Below, piece by piece: positions 51,339-63,814 of a DNA stretch of 64,000 nucleotides (position 1 is its first letter; each line of letters begins with the position of its first letter). Where the stretch lies: assembly GCA_964036195.1 (NCBI GenBank), contig OZ038457.1, forward strand, positions 19,495,147-19,559,146, in the 5' to 3' direction. The DNA is from Sphaerolaimus hirsutus. Lineage: Eukaryota > Nematoda > Chromadorea > Monhysterida > Sphaerolaimidae. The notes below the pieces were generated by a model, which ran no database searches, had not been told where the DNA came from, and was given only the letters and a program-made list of their open reading frames with translations. The position numbers and the translations under genes are program-made.

Positions 51339-53302
51339 TAGGGTGTCAAATTTCCGTTTCCGTTTTCCGTTTCCGCCTTTCCGCAGGAAAATTTTTTACC
51401 TTTCCGTTTTCCGTTTTCCGGCAGCCGAAAAATTTTTACCTTTCCGTTTTCCGTTTTCCGGCAGCCGAAAAATTTTTACCTTTCCGTTTTCCGTTTTCCG
51501 GCAGCTGAAAATTTTTTACCTTTCCGTTTCCGTTTTTCCGGCCCATTTTTCCGTTTTCCGGCTGAAAAATTTTTACCTTTCCGTTTCCGTTTTACCAGGC
51601 CATTTTTCCATTTTCTGGCTCGATTTTCAGTTTTCTGGCTCTTTTCCATTGTTTTTCCAATCTGTATTTATCTTCAATTGGCTCATCCCATTGTGTTGTA
51701 GTGTCTCTTGGAGCAGCATTGACAACTGGGATTTCAGGGTCAGTGAAACAGGTGCTGTGAACCCAATTGAGTCATATGCTGACACCAATAATTTATTCAA
51801 GTTTTGTCTGGTTGGTGTTGTGATGCTGTCAATTTGCAATTTTGGTGTTGATATTGCCAGCATGTCCATTTGGTGATTTTATTTCATGCCCATTACTGCA
51901 ACAATTTTATTCACCTTTGGACTCCTGTTGTTTTCTGCTATTTCATTCATGACTGATCTGGAGTTTGACAGCCATTCCCTCATGTTCATAGAACATTGGT
52001 TAAATAAAGCTTTGACTTTGTAATATAGTTCTAAAGCTGCAACTTCATTCGTGACACTCATGATGAAGTTATCGACGTAAATGTTGTTTATTATCATCGC
52101 CAACTGGTTTCGTTCCCCTTCATTTTCTTCATCTTCATTCATGTTGTTTATTGTCACATTTAAATGGTATTTTATGACTGCTCCCAAAATTGCTGGGCTG
52201 CAGACAAGTCCAAACAGTACTCGTTTAAAACAAAGTACTATTAAGTTATTTTCAGTTACTGGTTTTGAGGCATCTTTCAGCCAGAAAAATCGTGTGTAGT
52301 CTCTAGCTTGGTCATGCAATCCTATTTGCAAAAATGCCTTTTCAATATTGGCAATTAATGCTAGATTGCCTGCCCTGAACCTCAGGAGTAGGCCCAGTGC
52401 TAATGGTGTTGTAATTGGTCCTCTAAAAAGGCACTCGTTGAAACTGGGCTTACCTGCCGACCCATCGTACACGATTCTGCATGATGTCGATTTGCCCGGC
52501 ATGATTACTGGCGGGTGTGGCAGGTCATGAATCCCCTTGTTGTCTGTTTTGTTGTCACAGATCTCAATTATTCTCTTTTCTAGTTGGTCGTCCAAAACTT
52601 TCCGGTATTGTTCGAATAAGTTTGGATCTTTGTTGAATCTTCTTATCAGTGATTTAAACTGCACCAAGGCTTCTGCTTTTCCCGTGGCAGGTCACTGATA
52701 CTCTCTTTATACGGCCAGTCAATATAGTATCATTTGTTGTTGCTGTTGAATTTTATGCTATTTATTATCATCTCCTCTGCAATGTTGTCATCAATTGCAT
52801 AGGGGTCATCAGTGATTTCCACTGCTCCTAGACTGTGAAATTGTCGTAGTGTTTCCTTTCCTATGGCCACTATGGCTACTTTTTGATGATTTTTTGTTGG
52901 TTCAGTTAAGCTTGAACAACAAGTGAAGTTACAGGCATGATCCATAGTTGCAGAATGTACAGCTACCACAATCAAAGCCAAACAGGCAAACCTGCATGCA
53001 GATTTTCCTTCTGCAAATTTGTCTATTACCGTGCTAATTTCACTTTATTTTTTTCCGTTTCCGTGAAAATTTTGCTTTCCGTTTTCCGGCATTTCATTTT
53101 TCCGTTTTCCGTTTTCCGGCCGACAATTTTTTTTTACCTTTCCGTTTTCCGTTTTCCGCTGAATGAAATTTTTTTACCTTTCCGTTTTCCGTTTTCCGGC
53201 TGACAATTTTTTTTTACCTTTCCGTTTTCCGTTTTCCGTAAAGTGAAAAATTTTTACCTTTCCGTTTTCCGTTTTCCGTAGAAATTTTTTTTTGACACCC
53301 TA
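51339..53302. mobile_element. hAT-like element carrying a BEL/Pao RT fragment
   Basis: Terminal repeats TAGGGTGTCAAA (51339-51350) and TTTGACACCCTA (53291-53302) are exact, with an 8-bp duplication GTGACCAA at 51331-51338 and 53303-53310. Long subterminal arrays of TTTCCGTTTTCCG (51350-51640) and the same motif in direct orientation at 53040-53290 flank the cargo. The cargo is a minus-strand piece of BEL/Pao pol; no hAT transposase is present. Confidence 0.92.
51627..52981 (-). pseudogene. BEL/Pao reverse transcriptase fragment inside the hAT-like element
   Basis: Read right to left: 52981-52730 (linker with TLRQFHSLGAVEITDDP), a stop and frame change near 52727, then a 262-codon RT frame 52667-51879 (PGKSTSCRIVYDGSAGKPS, LIANIEKAFLQIGLH, VLFGLVCSPAILG, NNIYVDNFIMSV), then 51869-51627 (AYDSIGFTAPVSL). 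The catalytic box reads YVDN where YVDD is expected. It is not obviously the same subfamily as the plus-strand element: shared blocks differ at many positions. Confidence 0.85.
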
Positions 53303-53383
53303 GTGACCAATACCTTTGACAGTTTGGGAGGTGAGGAGCCCTCAGCTCAATTGTGTGAGCTAGCAGACCCCGGTGGACACTCC

Positions 53384-56233
53384 TTAAGACTCGCTTCGCC
53401 TAAGAACCAAACATGCCTATTTTGTTCCTGTTACAAAAAATTTTTTGCGTTTTTTTTTCATGGTTTTGGAATCTCCATAACTAGAAACTTAAAATTTCCT
53501 TCCATGCATATATCCGGAAATGTCATCTTCCTACTGAAAAAATTGATCAAAGTCAAAAGTCACCATTTTTCAGGCTGTTTTTTGGAAATTCATAACTTTT
53601 GTTTGACTTTATCTATCAATATAATATTTTGTATTTTTATTAAGAAAGTTGTGGAGATTAATTGGCCCATACAAACTAGTTTCATCAAATGTTTTTTTCT
53701 CAACAAAAATGATGGCTGAAATTTTGAAAATGGCATCAAATTTTCAGTTTGTAATTGAGAGCTTAGCTTTTTTTGTAAAAACTGTGCCCAATTGCATAGT
53801 TTATTTTACAAAAATAAAATAGAAAAAGTAGGTCTGCCAATTTTTGCCACAACAGTTTGAAACAGCCCGACACCCGTCTCAACACAGCAGACAAGCCCAC
53901 TCTGAAGACTCAGATGAAGTTGTATGAAAAAAGTTTCCATCATAAACTTAGGTTATTTTTCCATGTTCTTTCATTTGTATATCTCCATTTTTTCTCAAAC
54001 ATAATTTGGAAGGGTGCTTCCATACAAAAATTCACTTTTCACATAAAAAATTCTGAGCCCCATTTTTATGCTGCATTTGGAATCTTCATACATAGAAACT
54101 AAGAATTTCTTTCCATACATATATCTGGAAATGCCATCTTCCTACAAAAAAAATTGATTGAAGTCAAAAATCATCTTTTTTCCAAATGTTTCTTTGGAAA
54201 TTCAAAACTTTTGCTTGACATCATCTATCAATTTGATATTTTGGATTTTTATTAATATAGTTTTGGAGATTAATTGCCCCATACAAACAAACTTCATCAG
54301 ATTTTTTTTCTCACTGAAAATTGTGGCTGAAATTTTGAAAATGGCACCAAGTTTTTTGTTCTGAATTGAGAGCTTAGCTTTTTTCACAAAAACTGTGCTC
54401 AATTGCATAGTTTATGATAAAAAAATAAAATCAAAAAGTAGGTCTGCACTTTTTTACCACAGCAGTTTGAAATGATCAACAACGCAGATGTCACGATCAC
54501 GGACAATCCCACTCTGAAGACTCAGATGAAGTTTTATGAAAAAAGTTTCCATTATATTCTTAGGTTATTTTATCATGCTCTTTCACTTGTATGTCTCCAT
54601 TTTTTATTAAACACACTTTGAAAGGGTACTGTCATACAAAAGTATACTTTTTAGCACATATCAAAAGTGTGGTCATGTAAAATCCAAAAATTATTCATTT
54701 GTACTAGTAGCTAACTGTTCTGACAGTAGCTTTTAGCTGGCCATTTGGTTATTTTATGTTTCTGCTAAATTGCACTTGCATAAAAAAATAAATATCACAA
54801 GCATGATCACATGTGAATATCATGTCCCAACCCTAGTTCATAGCAGTTAGATTGCAAACAGAAACATAAAATAACCAAACGGCCAGCTAAAAGCTACTGT
54901 CAGAACAGTTAGCTAATGGTAAAAATGAATTATTTTTGGATTTTACATGATCACACTTGTGATATTTGCTAAAAAAGTACATTTTTGTATGACAGCACCC
55001 TTTCAAAGTGTGTTTAATAAAAAATGGAGACATACAAATGAAAGAGCATGATAAAATAACCTAAGAATATAATGGAAACTTTTTTCAAAAAATTTCATCT
55101 GAGTCTTCAGAGTGGGATTGTCTGTGATCATGACATCTGCGTTGTTGATCATTTCAAACTGCTGTGGTAAAAAAGTGCAGACCTAGTTTTTAAATTTTAT
55201 TTTTTTATCATAAACTATGCAATTGAGCACAGTTTTTGTGAAAAAAGCTAAGCTCTCAATTCAGAACAAAAAATTTGGCGCCATTTTCAAATTTTCAGCC
55301 ACGATTTTCAGTGAGAAAACAAAGTCTGATGAAGTTTGTTTGTATGGGCCAATTAATCTCCAAAACTATCTTAGTAAAAATCCAAAATATCACATTGATA
55401 GATGATGTCAAGCAAAAGTTTTGAATTTCCTAAGAAACATCCAGAAAAAAATACGATTTTTGACTTTTATCAATTTTTTTAGTGGAAGATGGCATTTCCA
55501 GATATATGTATGGAAGGAAATTTTTAGTTTCTATGTATGAAGATTCCAAATCCACCATAAAAATGGGGGTCACAATTTTTTATGTGAAAAGTGCATTTTT
55601 GTATGACAGCACCTATCCAAAGTATGTTTAATAAAAAATGGAGATATACAAATGAAAGAACATGGAAAAATAACCTAAGTTTATGATGGAAACTTTTTTC
55701 ATACAACTTCATCTGAGTCTTCAGAGTGGGCTTGTCTGCGGTGGTGAGACGGGTGTCGGGCTGTTTCAAACTGTTGTGGCAAAAATTGGCAGACCTACTT
55801 TTTCTATTTTATTTTTGTAAAATAAACTATGCAATTGGGCACAGTTTTTGCAAAAAAAAGCTAAGCTCTCAATTACAAACTGAAAATTTGATGCCATTTT
55901 CAAAATTTCAGCCTGCATTTTCATTGAGAAAAAAACATTTGATGAAACTAGTTTGTATGGGCCAATTAATCTCCACAACTTTCTTAATAAAAATACAAAA
56001 TATTATATTGATAGATAAAGTCGAACAAAAGTTATGAATTTCCAAAAAACAGCCTGAAAAATGGTGACTTTTGACTTTGATCAATTTTTTCAGTAGGAAG
56101 ATGACATTTCCAGATATATGCATGGAAGGAAATTTTAAGTTTCTAGTTATGGAGATTCCAAATCCAAGAAAAAAAACGCAAAATTTTTTTTTGTAACAAG
56201 GGAGGTTTGGTCCTTAGGCGAAGCGAGTCTTAA
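53384..56233. mobile_element. 2.85 kb giant palindrome with TTAA ends (piggyBac-like foldback)
   Basis: TTAAGACTCGCTTCGCCTAA at the left and its complement ending GCGAAGCGAGTCTTAA at the right; TTAA at both edges fits the target duplication of piggyBac-type transposases. The two arms, about 1.4 kb each, mirror each other over their whole length around a centre near 54808, with modest divergence and local variations. The open frames in the arms come in mirrored pairs and look non-coding. No transposase. Confidence 0.88.
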
Positions 56234-56251
56234 TTCGTAATTGGCTCAATT

Positions 56252-56700
56252 TTGGCACAAGTTTCTGCTCAGTCAACCTTCCTCGATGGAATTTCTATCG
56301 TCACAAACGCTCGCCCAGGTGGCGGCAATATCCCTAAAACCACCGGCACAAAATGCCCTGTAAAACGAATGTGTACTGTGTGTGCGCTGCGCGGCGCAGC
56401 GCATCCCGCCCGTGGCCCCACTACCGTTTGTCGCGATCGGTCATTCCCGCGCCACTTCCACACACACACGATCACAAATGCAAATATCGACGCACGATTG
56501 TCAATTCGCCTCTCGTCTCAACAGACGGTGCATAATGCAAACGGCTCAATGTTGGACGTAGGTATGGAGGGGGGGCAGTGGGCTAACGGCCGGGCAACTC
56601 GAGACTGTGCAAACAGAGCTGCGCGCTCGCTTCGGTGGCGCCGCCGCACTGCGAATGGGGTAAGGATGTGTATTGCCGGGCCCGGTTCAAATTTGGTGGT
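56252..56700 (+). other. open frame of uncertain nature beside the palindrome
   Basis: A 152-codon open frame with Cys/His spacing CPVKRMCTVC ... VC ... FPRHFHTH, which faintly recalls the Cys-rich C-terminal domain of piggyBac-like transposases. There is no DDE core, and composition changes after about 56500. It may be a transposon remnant or chance. Confidence 0.2.
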
Positions 56701-57844
56701 TGAGATATAGTTTGGTAAATCGATTGCCTAATTATTCTACCTTTGTGGGACACTTGTACTGCGACGCTTTTCCACGTCAGCCTCGATTTACGCCGAGCTT
56801 TCATCAATTCATCTGTGAAAAGTCTCAACTCTGGTCAGCGAGAACCGAATCAACCAAATACTTAACCTCAACAATTGGGACGGGGCCCAAAGATGGGATA
56901 TGTCTGTAGTGGATATGATGTCCCCAACGTAAACCAGTGCGAGCGGGACACACAGACACAACACTGGGAACGCAGGTACAGTCAGAGTAAGGCAAACATC
57001 ACCTTTAGCTGGGAGGATAGGTACTGCACACCGGGCCCAGAGAACAAATAGCTGCCTGCCCACGTCGCCGCAGTTCAATGGAATGGATTTGTTATGATGG
57101 TTTGTCTATTGAGTGTCTGTAGTGATTTACCCATTCGCTTCGATGTTGCTCACTTGTTCGCGCTTGAAAATACGGAAGTATTTCCCCCCCGCCGATTTGT
57201 TGTATTTATCTGCCCGGAAATCCACTATTAGTAGCTTTTATTGATAAAAAATTGCGATACATTTAGTTGTTATTGCTATCCTAAGCTAAATATATTCATC
57301 CATTTTGGGTATCATTCATATGTACCTGTGTATACTCCATTGCATTCTGAATTCGATATTTACTGTAAAAGTGACCTGCCTGTTTTCTTCTGTTCAAGTT
57401 TGACAGGAAAACATCGACTAGCCAAATAACTTTCAAAATCCTACAGTGCCGTGAATTGGCGTTCAAAATGCAGAGCAATACATCGGCGCAGCGCAGCGGA
57501 ACCCATTTAATTAAATTCAATTTCATCTAACCTCGGGTCAAACTCTTTCATGGATTGATCAATACGCCCCCTACCATCTACCTAAATAAAAAATCTCGGA
57601 TCAAACATTACCCAAAAACTGGACACGATTTAAATCAATTCCACCGGGCGGGCAGTGTGCCAGGCAAGATGTTGGCATAGTTGACGCCCGGCCGGCGGCG
57701 GGAGTTCAGACATTCCGTTCGCCTAGCCGCCGTCCGCTCAGCTCGGCCACATCGAGCCATGCGCTCCGCCCCCAAACTCTACGCTGATTGGTTGAAGGGT
57801 GAGAGAGAAGTGTGTGTGTGTGTGGGTGGAATGGTAATCTATCA

Positions 57845-58040
57845 ATACTCGGCGGACATCACACTTAGTATGAAACCTACCATAACGCATCTGAATAATG
57901 AACCAGAATTGTACAGTATTTCATCATTATATTTCTTTTTTTACTACGGAATAATTAATTATGAAATTTATCACCAGATTTTATTCATTAAATTACGGTA
58001 GGATTTTGCACGTAGTTTGCGGTTCGCCGAGTATATGAGA
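57845..58040. mobile_element. TACTCGG-end MITE
   Basis: Left ATACTCGGCGGACATCACAC, right GCGGTTCGCCGAGTAT; the interior closely matches 25498-25700, including CATAACGCATCTGAATAATG. Confidence 0.65.
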
Positions 58041-60200
58041 GACCAAATTTTACCAGCCCGACACGTTTTTGCGAGGAGTGTGAAGAACATGGAATTGGGT
58101 AGCGATGAATGTCAGAATGAAAAGTGCTCCCCGAAAACCGTTTTGAGCTGATCAAACTTTCCACCAGGGTCCGGGACACTTGAAATAAAAATTCCAAGGA
58201 TCTTCTAATTCTAAATATAGAGTAAAATTTTAATTATCCAGCAACCAACCAAATTAGTCCGCTGTAGACGATCCGGTAAGTTCTTTTTTTTCAACGTGTC
58301 CCCGTCCAAATTAACACAGCATGAATCATCACTTTTCAGACTAACACTCCACCTTTAACCTTCACATTTTGGTGTCCACTGGGCTTCCTTTCCGCGAAAA
58401 TCCATAGTGCACTGAGCAACTCGCCCGTGTGTCCTGTAGCCGTCTGTGTATAAGGCAAAAGGCACCGCGGCGCAACCGCAGCTGGCACAGTGCCAAGCCA
58501 GTCGAAGTGCAGCACACACAGCTCGGTACTACAGGGTACACTCGCGACCGCAGAAATAGAATCGTGTAATTTTTGTAGGGTCGACACGGCATTTGGAAAC
58601 GATTGTGAATTGTGTAGAAGAATTTTTAGCGAAGTTTTGGCCCGGTTTTTTTCTGTGAGTGGTGGGCAGTACATTTTTATGACTTGATAACATTTTAATG
58701 TGCCTCATGCTCAGCAAATGCTGACTCAGCTACTAGGGTAACAATGACGCAAACTTCGGTGGTAAAAAAACTCTATGGGACCATTTCCGTATTATGTAGG
58801 ATGATAAGAGAGGGCATGATAGGGCACATGTCAAGAAAGCCGAAAAGTTGTAAATTGTATCTCAAGCATGCATACAAAACTGCGACTGTCGGATTTGTCT
58901 TGGGCTATGTTTGAAATGCACCGTCTAACAGTTCTTGGTTGTTAACACTTGTCTTATAAAATGACAGTATTTGAATTTGGTTCCTGATTACACAATTGGT
59001 TGAGTAACTACTTGTACTTGCAATTTATATACCTAGGTATTTACATAAATTTCATGTTGTATACAACACAGAATGATGTCTTAAAATGGTGTGTGAAATG
59101 CTAGACATTTACACTTCTCGTGCAGTAGTCGAAGACGCCATTTATATGACTGATGTAGCAGTGCACTACAGACAGTAATTTAGACGCATTTTAAATGAAT
59201 AACAAGTTGTTATCTGGGGCAGCTTTGGCCACCCACTAAGGCACATTTGTAGATTCATATATTTTATTTCCCGTTATTTATGTCCAGAATTCACATGATT
59301 TGGCCACACGAATCAGTTATGAATGGGATGAGAAAAATTACCAATTTTCTGGAAAATATAAATAAATATATCACTCGAAGGTCACTTTCCAAAAATAGTA
59401 TAAATCACTCTAGCTTTTCATTACTTTCATTACTATTTTTAATCACTGAATCACTCTTAATCATCTCTTAACTCAGACAATCTATCATTCTTTATTTCAA
59501 TTCAAACGGTATTTTGGGCTTTATTTACAATTTTCAAGCAGAAAAAAATGTGATAAAAAATCCCACAATCCATTTACTCTCATTGAACAAGCAGTATTCA
59601 TGCAATAGGATATTTGGGAAGTCAACAAAATCAAACAACCAGTACAACATAAAAATAGAAAAAATTTACAACCTTGATGGCCACTTGAAAAACATTCCAT
59701 GTTGCAAACATTTTGCACTCAATCTATAGCCCAACTTTTGGCATTGGGTGTGAAATCAATTACCGTATTTGGATAAGCCAGTAAATACTTTCAGGTATAC
59801 TGGACGAACTGCCAAACAATTGTTACCATTTTTAATGTTTTTATTGACCATCTTTTGATTGACCACCCTTATCTCGGGCCCAGGGGATCATTCAAGCAAA
59901 AAAATTCTAAGTAGTAGCCCCAGCCTGACACCCCAGCATACTAGAATGGCATCAAAATTGGACGAGGGACAAAAACTGGGCTGCAAAAAAATTGTGGTGG
60001 ACCGCCAAGCCTACTGTTTCTATATGGTGAAAAGTCCCAACTATTCTGCACGGTAGTGTATATAAGTAATCAGGACTAGGTAGTTGAATAACCTTCATGT
60101 TTTTTATATCACAATGTAAATTTGAGCTGAGAAATTTTTGAATTTCAAATGATTCACATGCTCGGAATATGATTTTCAATCAGCAATTCTCTGTATTGAG

Positions 60201-61152
60201 TAGTGATGTGAAAGCGCCATGGCGCTTTTGGTCCTTGGCGCTACTTTCCAGTGGCGCCATTGGCGCTCGGCGCTACCATTTTTTAAAGCGCCAAAAAGCG
60301 CCAGCGAGTGATAATTGCGCCGCGAAGATTGATGCAGCTCGTTGTGCGTGCATGCATTAAAACACACAATTGTTGTGTGAAAAGGAACACATCATGGCAG
60401 GTTCACGGAAGCTATCAAATTAAAATCAATCAAAACATTCCCAATGCAATGTTATGTGTGAAACCTCTTACATGATAAAAAGTACAAACCGCGTAGCAAA
60501 TTGCTGACATTTGTATGGTTTATACTCCAGTTACTTTACACCTTGCACGCGTGGTTCCGGCTGGAAGTGTGCCAACGATTGTTAACACTTGCGAGTTTCA
60601 TAAAAATATGACAAAATTGATTGTTGTTATAATGTTATTCATAAACATTTTCACATCGATGAATTTTTTCATCTTTTTATGGAATTCGCATTATTTAATT
60701 ATCATTGGCACGCTTCCAACACAAAGCATAAATCAGTGCGAGGGCAGAGTATCATGTCCGCCGAGTATACCTATAAATATTTGATCTGAGTTGACTCTGA
60801 TTTCAAAATCACAAGTAAAAATCAGTTAAAACCCAGGTCAATATCATTCCTATGGTTGAGGAGTTGAGCATGAAAACTTATTGATTTCCATTTGACCATT
60901 TTTGTGTTTTGACAGGCAACACAAGTTATCGAAAGTGAAGAAAAGGGTACCTTGTGTCTCACTTGTACCATTAAAAGCAAAATCATTTTGGCGCTGGCGC
61001 CATTGGCACTTGGCGCCATGGGCTCCTAGCGCCTTTGGCGCTTGGCGCTAAGGCTCAGGAAAGCGCCATGGCGCTTTTGGCGCTTGGCGCCAATTTGCTG
61101 TGGCGCCTTTGGCGCTTGGCGCTAAGGTTTGAAAAGCGCCATGGCATCACTA
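60201..61152. mobile_element. hAT-like element with GGCGC palindrome arms, second large copy
   Basis: The left end TAGTGATG with a GGCGC array (60201-60305) and the right end array (60988-61140) ending CATCACTA are flanked by the 8-bp duplication GTATTGAG (60193-60200 and 61153-61160). The middle holds other DNA, including a TATACTCC-type repeat at about 60525-60775. Size (952 bp) and plan match 13219-14209. Confidence 0.85.
60525..60775. repeat. TATACTCC-end repeat nested in the GGCGC element
   Basis: Starts TATACTCCAGTTACTTTACA and ends CCGCCGAGTATACC, with inner GTGCCAACGATTGTTAAC against ATCATTGGCACGCTTCCAAC. It resembles 757-1000. Confidence 0.6.
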
Positions 61153-61345
61153 GTATTGAGCATAAATATGGATATGAGAAATGAGATATGAGCAAAGATA
61201 TTTTGTGAAGAAAATCTTGTCTACAGGTGTAGCCACAATGCGCAACATATCTAGTGTGAGTGATTTTTTCATTGATTTTTTAAATTTTTTATTACTTATT
61301 TCAGATATTTTATATATTGGTTAATAATGTATTTATATATATATA

Positions 61346-61798
61346 TACCGTATTTCCTCGAAATACCCCCCCCCCTCGAAATACCCCCCCCCTCGTTTGA
61401 CCCCCCCCTCTCGAGACCACTATGAAACAATCACCCCCCCCCTCGAAATACCCCCCCCCCAAATTGAGTGTAAAGAGAACGTACATGACAAATACAGCAG
61501 TTTGTGTTCTACGTAGTGCAGAACACACGTTAAAACAATGTCGGAATCACGTTAGAACAGTGTACATACCATCTACATACTAATATTAGTCTACAGAACC
61601 TTATAAATGGCGGTTTTTGTTGCATTTTTCGACGTCTGCGTACGTTTCAGACGACAATTTCGTACTTGGTTTTCAAAATTTTTCTTGTGAAACAATAACC
61701 CCCCCCTCGAAATACCCCCCCCCCTCGTTTAACCCCCCCCCTCTCGGGACCACTATGAAACAATCACCCCCCGGGGGGTATTTCGAGGAAATACGGTA
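61346..61798. mobile_element. CGTATTTCCTCGAAATACC foldback element, best preserved copy
   Basis: TACCGTATTTCCTCGAAATA at the left and TATTTCGAGGAAATACGGTA at the right are exact inverted ends. Inside, CCCCCCCCTCGAAATACC blocks repeat on both sides of a core with GACGTCTGCGTACGTTTCAG. Confidence 0.8.
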
Positions 61799-63814
61799 TA
61801 TATTTACATTTTATACATGTGTACATATATAATTCAGAATGTGGAAAAATATAAATCTTATTTATATATATAAAAAAACATAATTATATTGATTAAGAAT
61901 ACAAGAATATAAAATCACCAGTGCTTTTTGAAATGCTAATTACGAAGCAGGCAGGCAAATCAAAGCATCTCCATCCAACAAAGAGCGCCCATCATAAAGC
62001 TGGTCCAAGAAACACGCGGCGGCCCATTTGTTCGCGTCGCGGCGGCAAGATGACATAAGGTTGCGCACCTACAACACTGCGCCTCAGTTCAGTTCACTTG
62101 CCATTGCCATCCGCCCAGAATCGACCATTTTTCCTCAAACCCAGTACGCCCGCTGTTGGCATAATAAACGCGGCCGGGCCGGGCCGATTTCAAATTTATG
62201 AGCAAAGGCGGCCTCATAAAAACTAAAGTAGTCCCGGCGACTAGATATAGTGCCGCCGCCCGATGTGACTCGGGGCCGCGGCGCCGCCAGCCGCCAAACG
62301 TCCCTAGCTGCACGTAGTTTTTGGGAGAAACAATTTGCAAAAATGTTTTTGGGCGCCTTGAATGGCAAAAATTTTTTTTGCCATTTGCTGTTGGCATCGT
62401 AATTATGACCGAAACGGTCATTCCCTAGGCAAGCCACCATTTTTTGCAGCTGTGCGCATCGGGGATTAGCTGTTGTGGGCGCGAAAAAGTCACATGGCGC
62501 AACCAGATGGAAGCATGCATATGCGCCGTGTGGCTTTTATGCGTTACGTCTGGCGCGCTGGCGCTGGGGGCGGATTCAATTAGAACGTAAGGCGCAGGTA
62601 AGGCGCTCGACACACGAGTAAGCCCATTAAATTTTGGCCTATTGTGAGCATTAACGCACGCAATTACATGGCTTACTCGCGTGTTGGGCGCCTTACTGGC
62701 ACCTTACTCGCGCCTTAGCTGCAAATTGGAATTAGGCCCTGGACTGGTGGCGGGGCGGCGCGTTATGGGGCAACAACGTGACGGGCGGTAATCAAGTGAT
62801 GCCGGAATCGGCTGCCGCCAGTGATAATGATATTGGTGTCCCTGTGCGTCAAGGACGGACGGCCGGTGAAAAGTGCCGGTGTAGTGATGAATGTTCGCTG
62901 TTTTATCGCCATTGTTCCGTGGGTTGTCTTTCACATTTTTTTCGACGTCTGTTTTTTATCCCGCGCCAACGCCAGCGCCAGCGCCAGACTGAACGCCAGT
63001 CGTTTGGCGCTGAATTTTTTTATGGCAGGATGGCCTTCTTGACGTTCAGGGAAGCATGGAACCTGCGTGCATGTGCACGCACTGTTGACTTTGTTTACGA
63101 ATTTTGTGTAAATAATTACATTTTTGTTGCTCTCGGTGATTCTTATTAATTTAAAATTGGGAATAGTAACATAGTTTTATTGAATAAATATTTATGGGTC
63201 ATTAAATTTGTGTTTTTTGGTGATAAAGGTTACCCCCCGTCCATTTTTTTTCCGGCACAATTGTTAAAACGTTTGCAACATTTTTGGCACGTTTTATAAG
63301 TCAATATTAATGATCATATTTACGTCGCTGTAGAGACATACAGTACCGTATATGCTCCAAAAAGTTCCCAGTGAGTTATTTTTCCATCATACTTTTTAGA
63401 CTGGGGGGTTATACGAGGAGTAGTTAATTGAGGCAGGTCATTTTTCGTGGTAATATCAGCTAAAATATTGTCTGAATTGTATAAAAAATACAAATTCCAT
63501 AGTTCATACAATGAAATCAATGCTGGTGAACATCAGCTGCAAAATAAGACATAAGCTTTTAAAGAACACATACCTATTTACATACAACGATTTTTAATAT
63601 TTAAATATATGGGCATCTTCCCTACCAATCAAAGAGGGGGTGAATTTTTCGCTGGGGTAGTAATTACCCGCAAACGATTACATGACACGATATGATATGA
63701 TAAATCATATCAATTTTAGATGTAAATTACATCAATGTAATGTTGGTTGTGCATAAAAACAACAACAACGCATAGAAATTGCATCAAACTTCAAATTTAT
63801 GATAAATTCTTAAC

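Noticed and set aside
53857..56123. Several short hydrophobic Phe/Ile-rich frames
   Set aside because: They occur in mirrored pairs in the TTAA palindrome and reflect AT-rich sequence; no start context or domain.
62704..63149. Possible membrane-protein exon near the right end
   Set aside because: One frame contains a hydrophobic stretch (FIAIVPWVVFHIFFDVCFL), but no splice-consistent neighbours or family similarity could be found.
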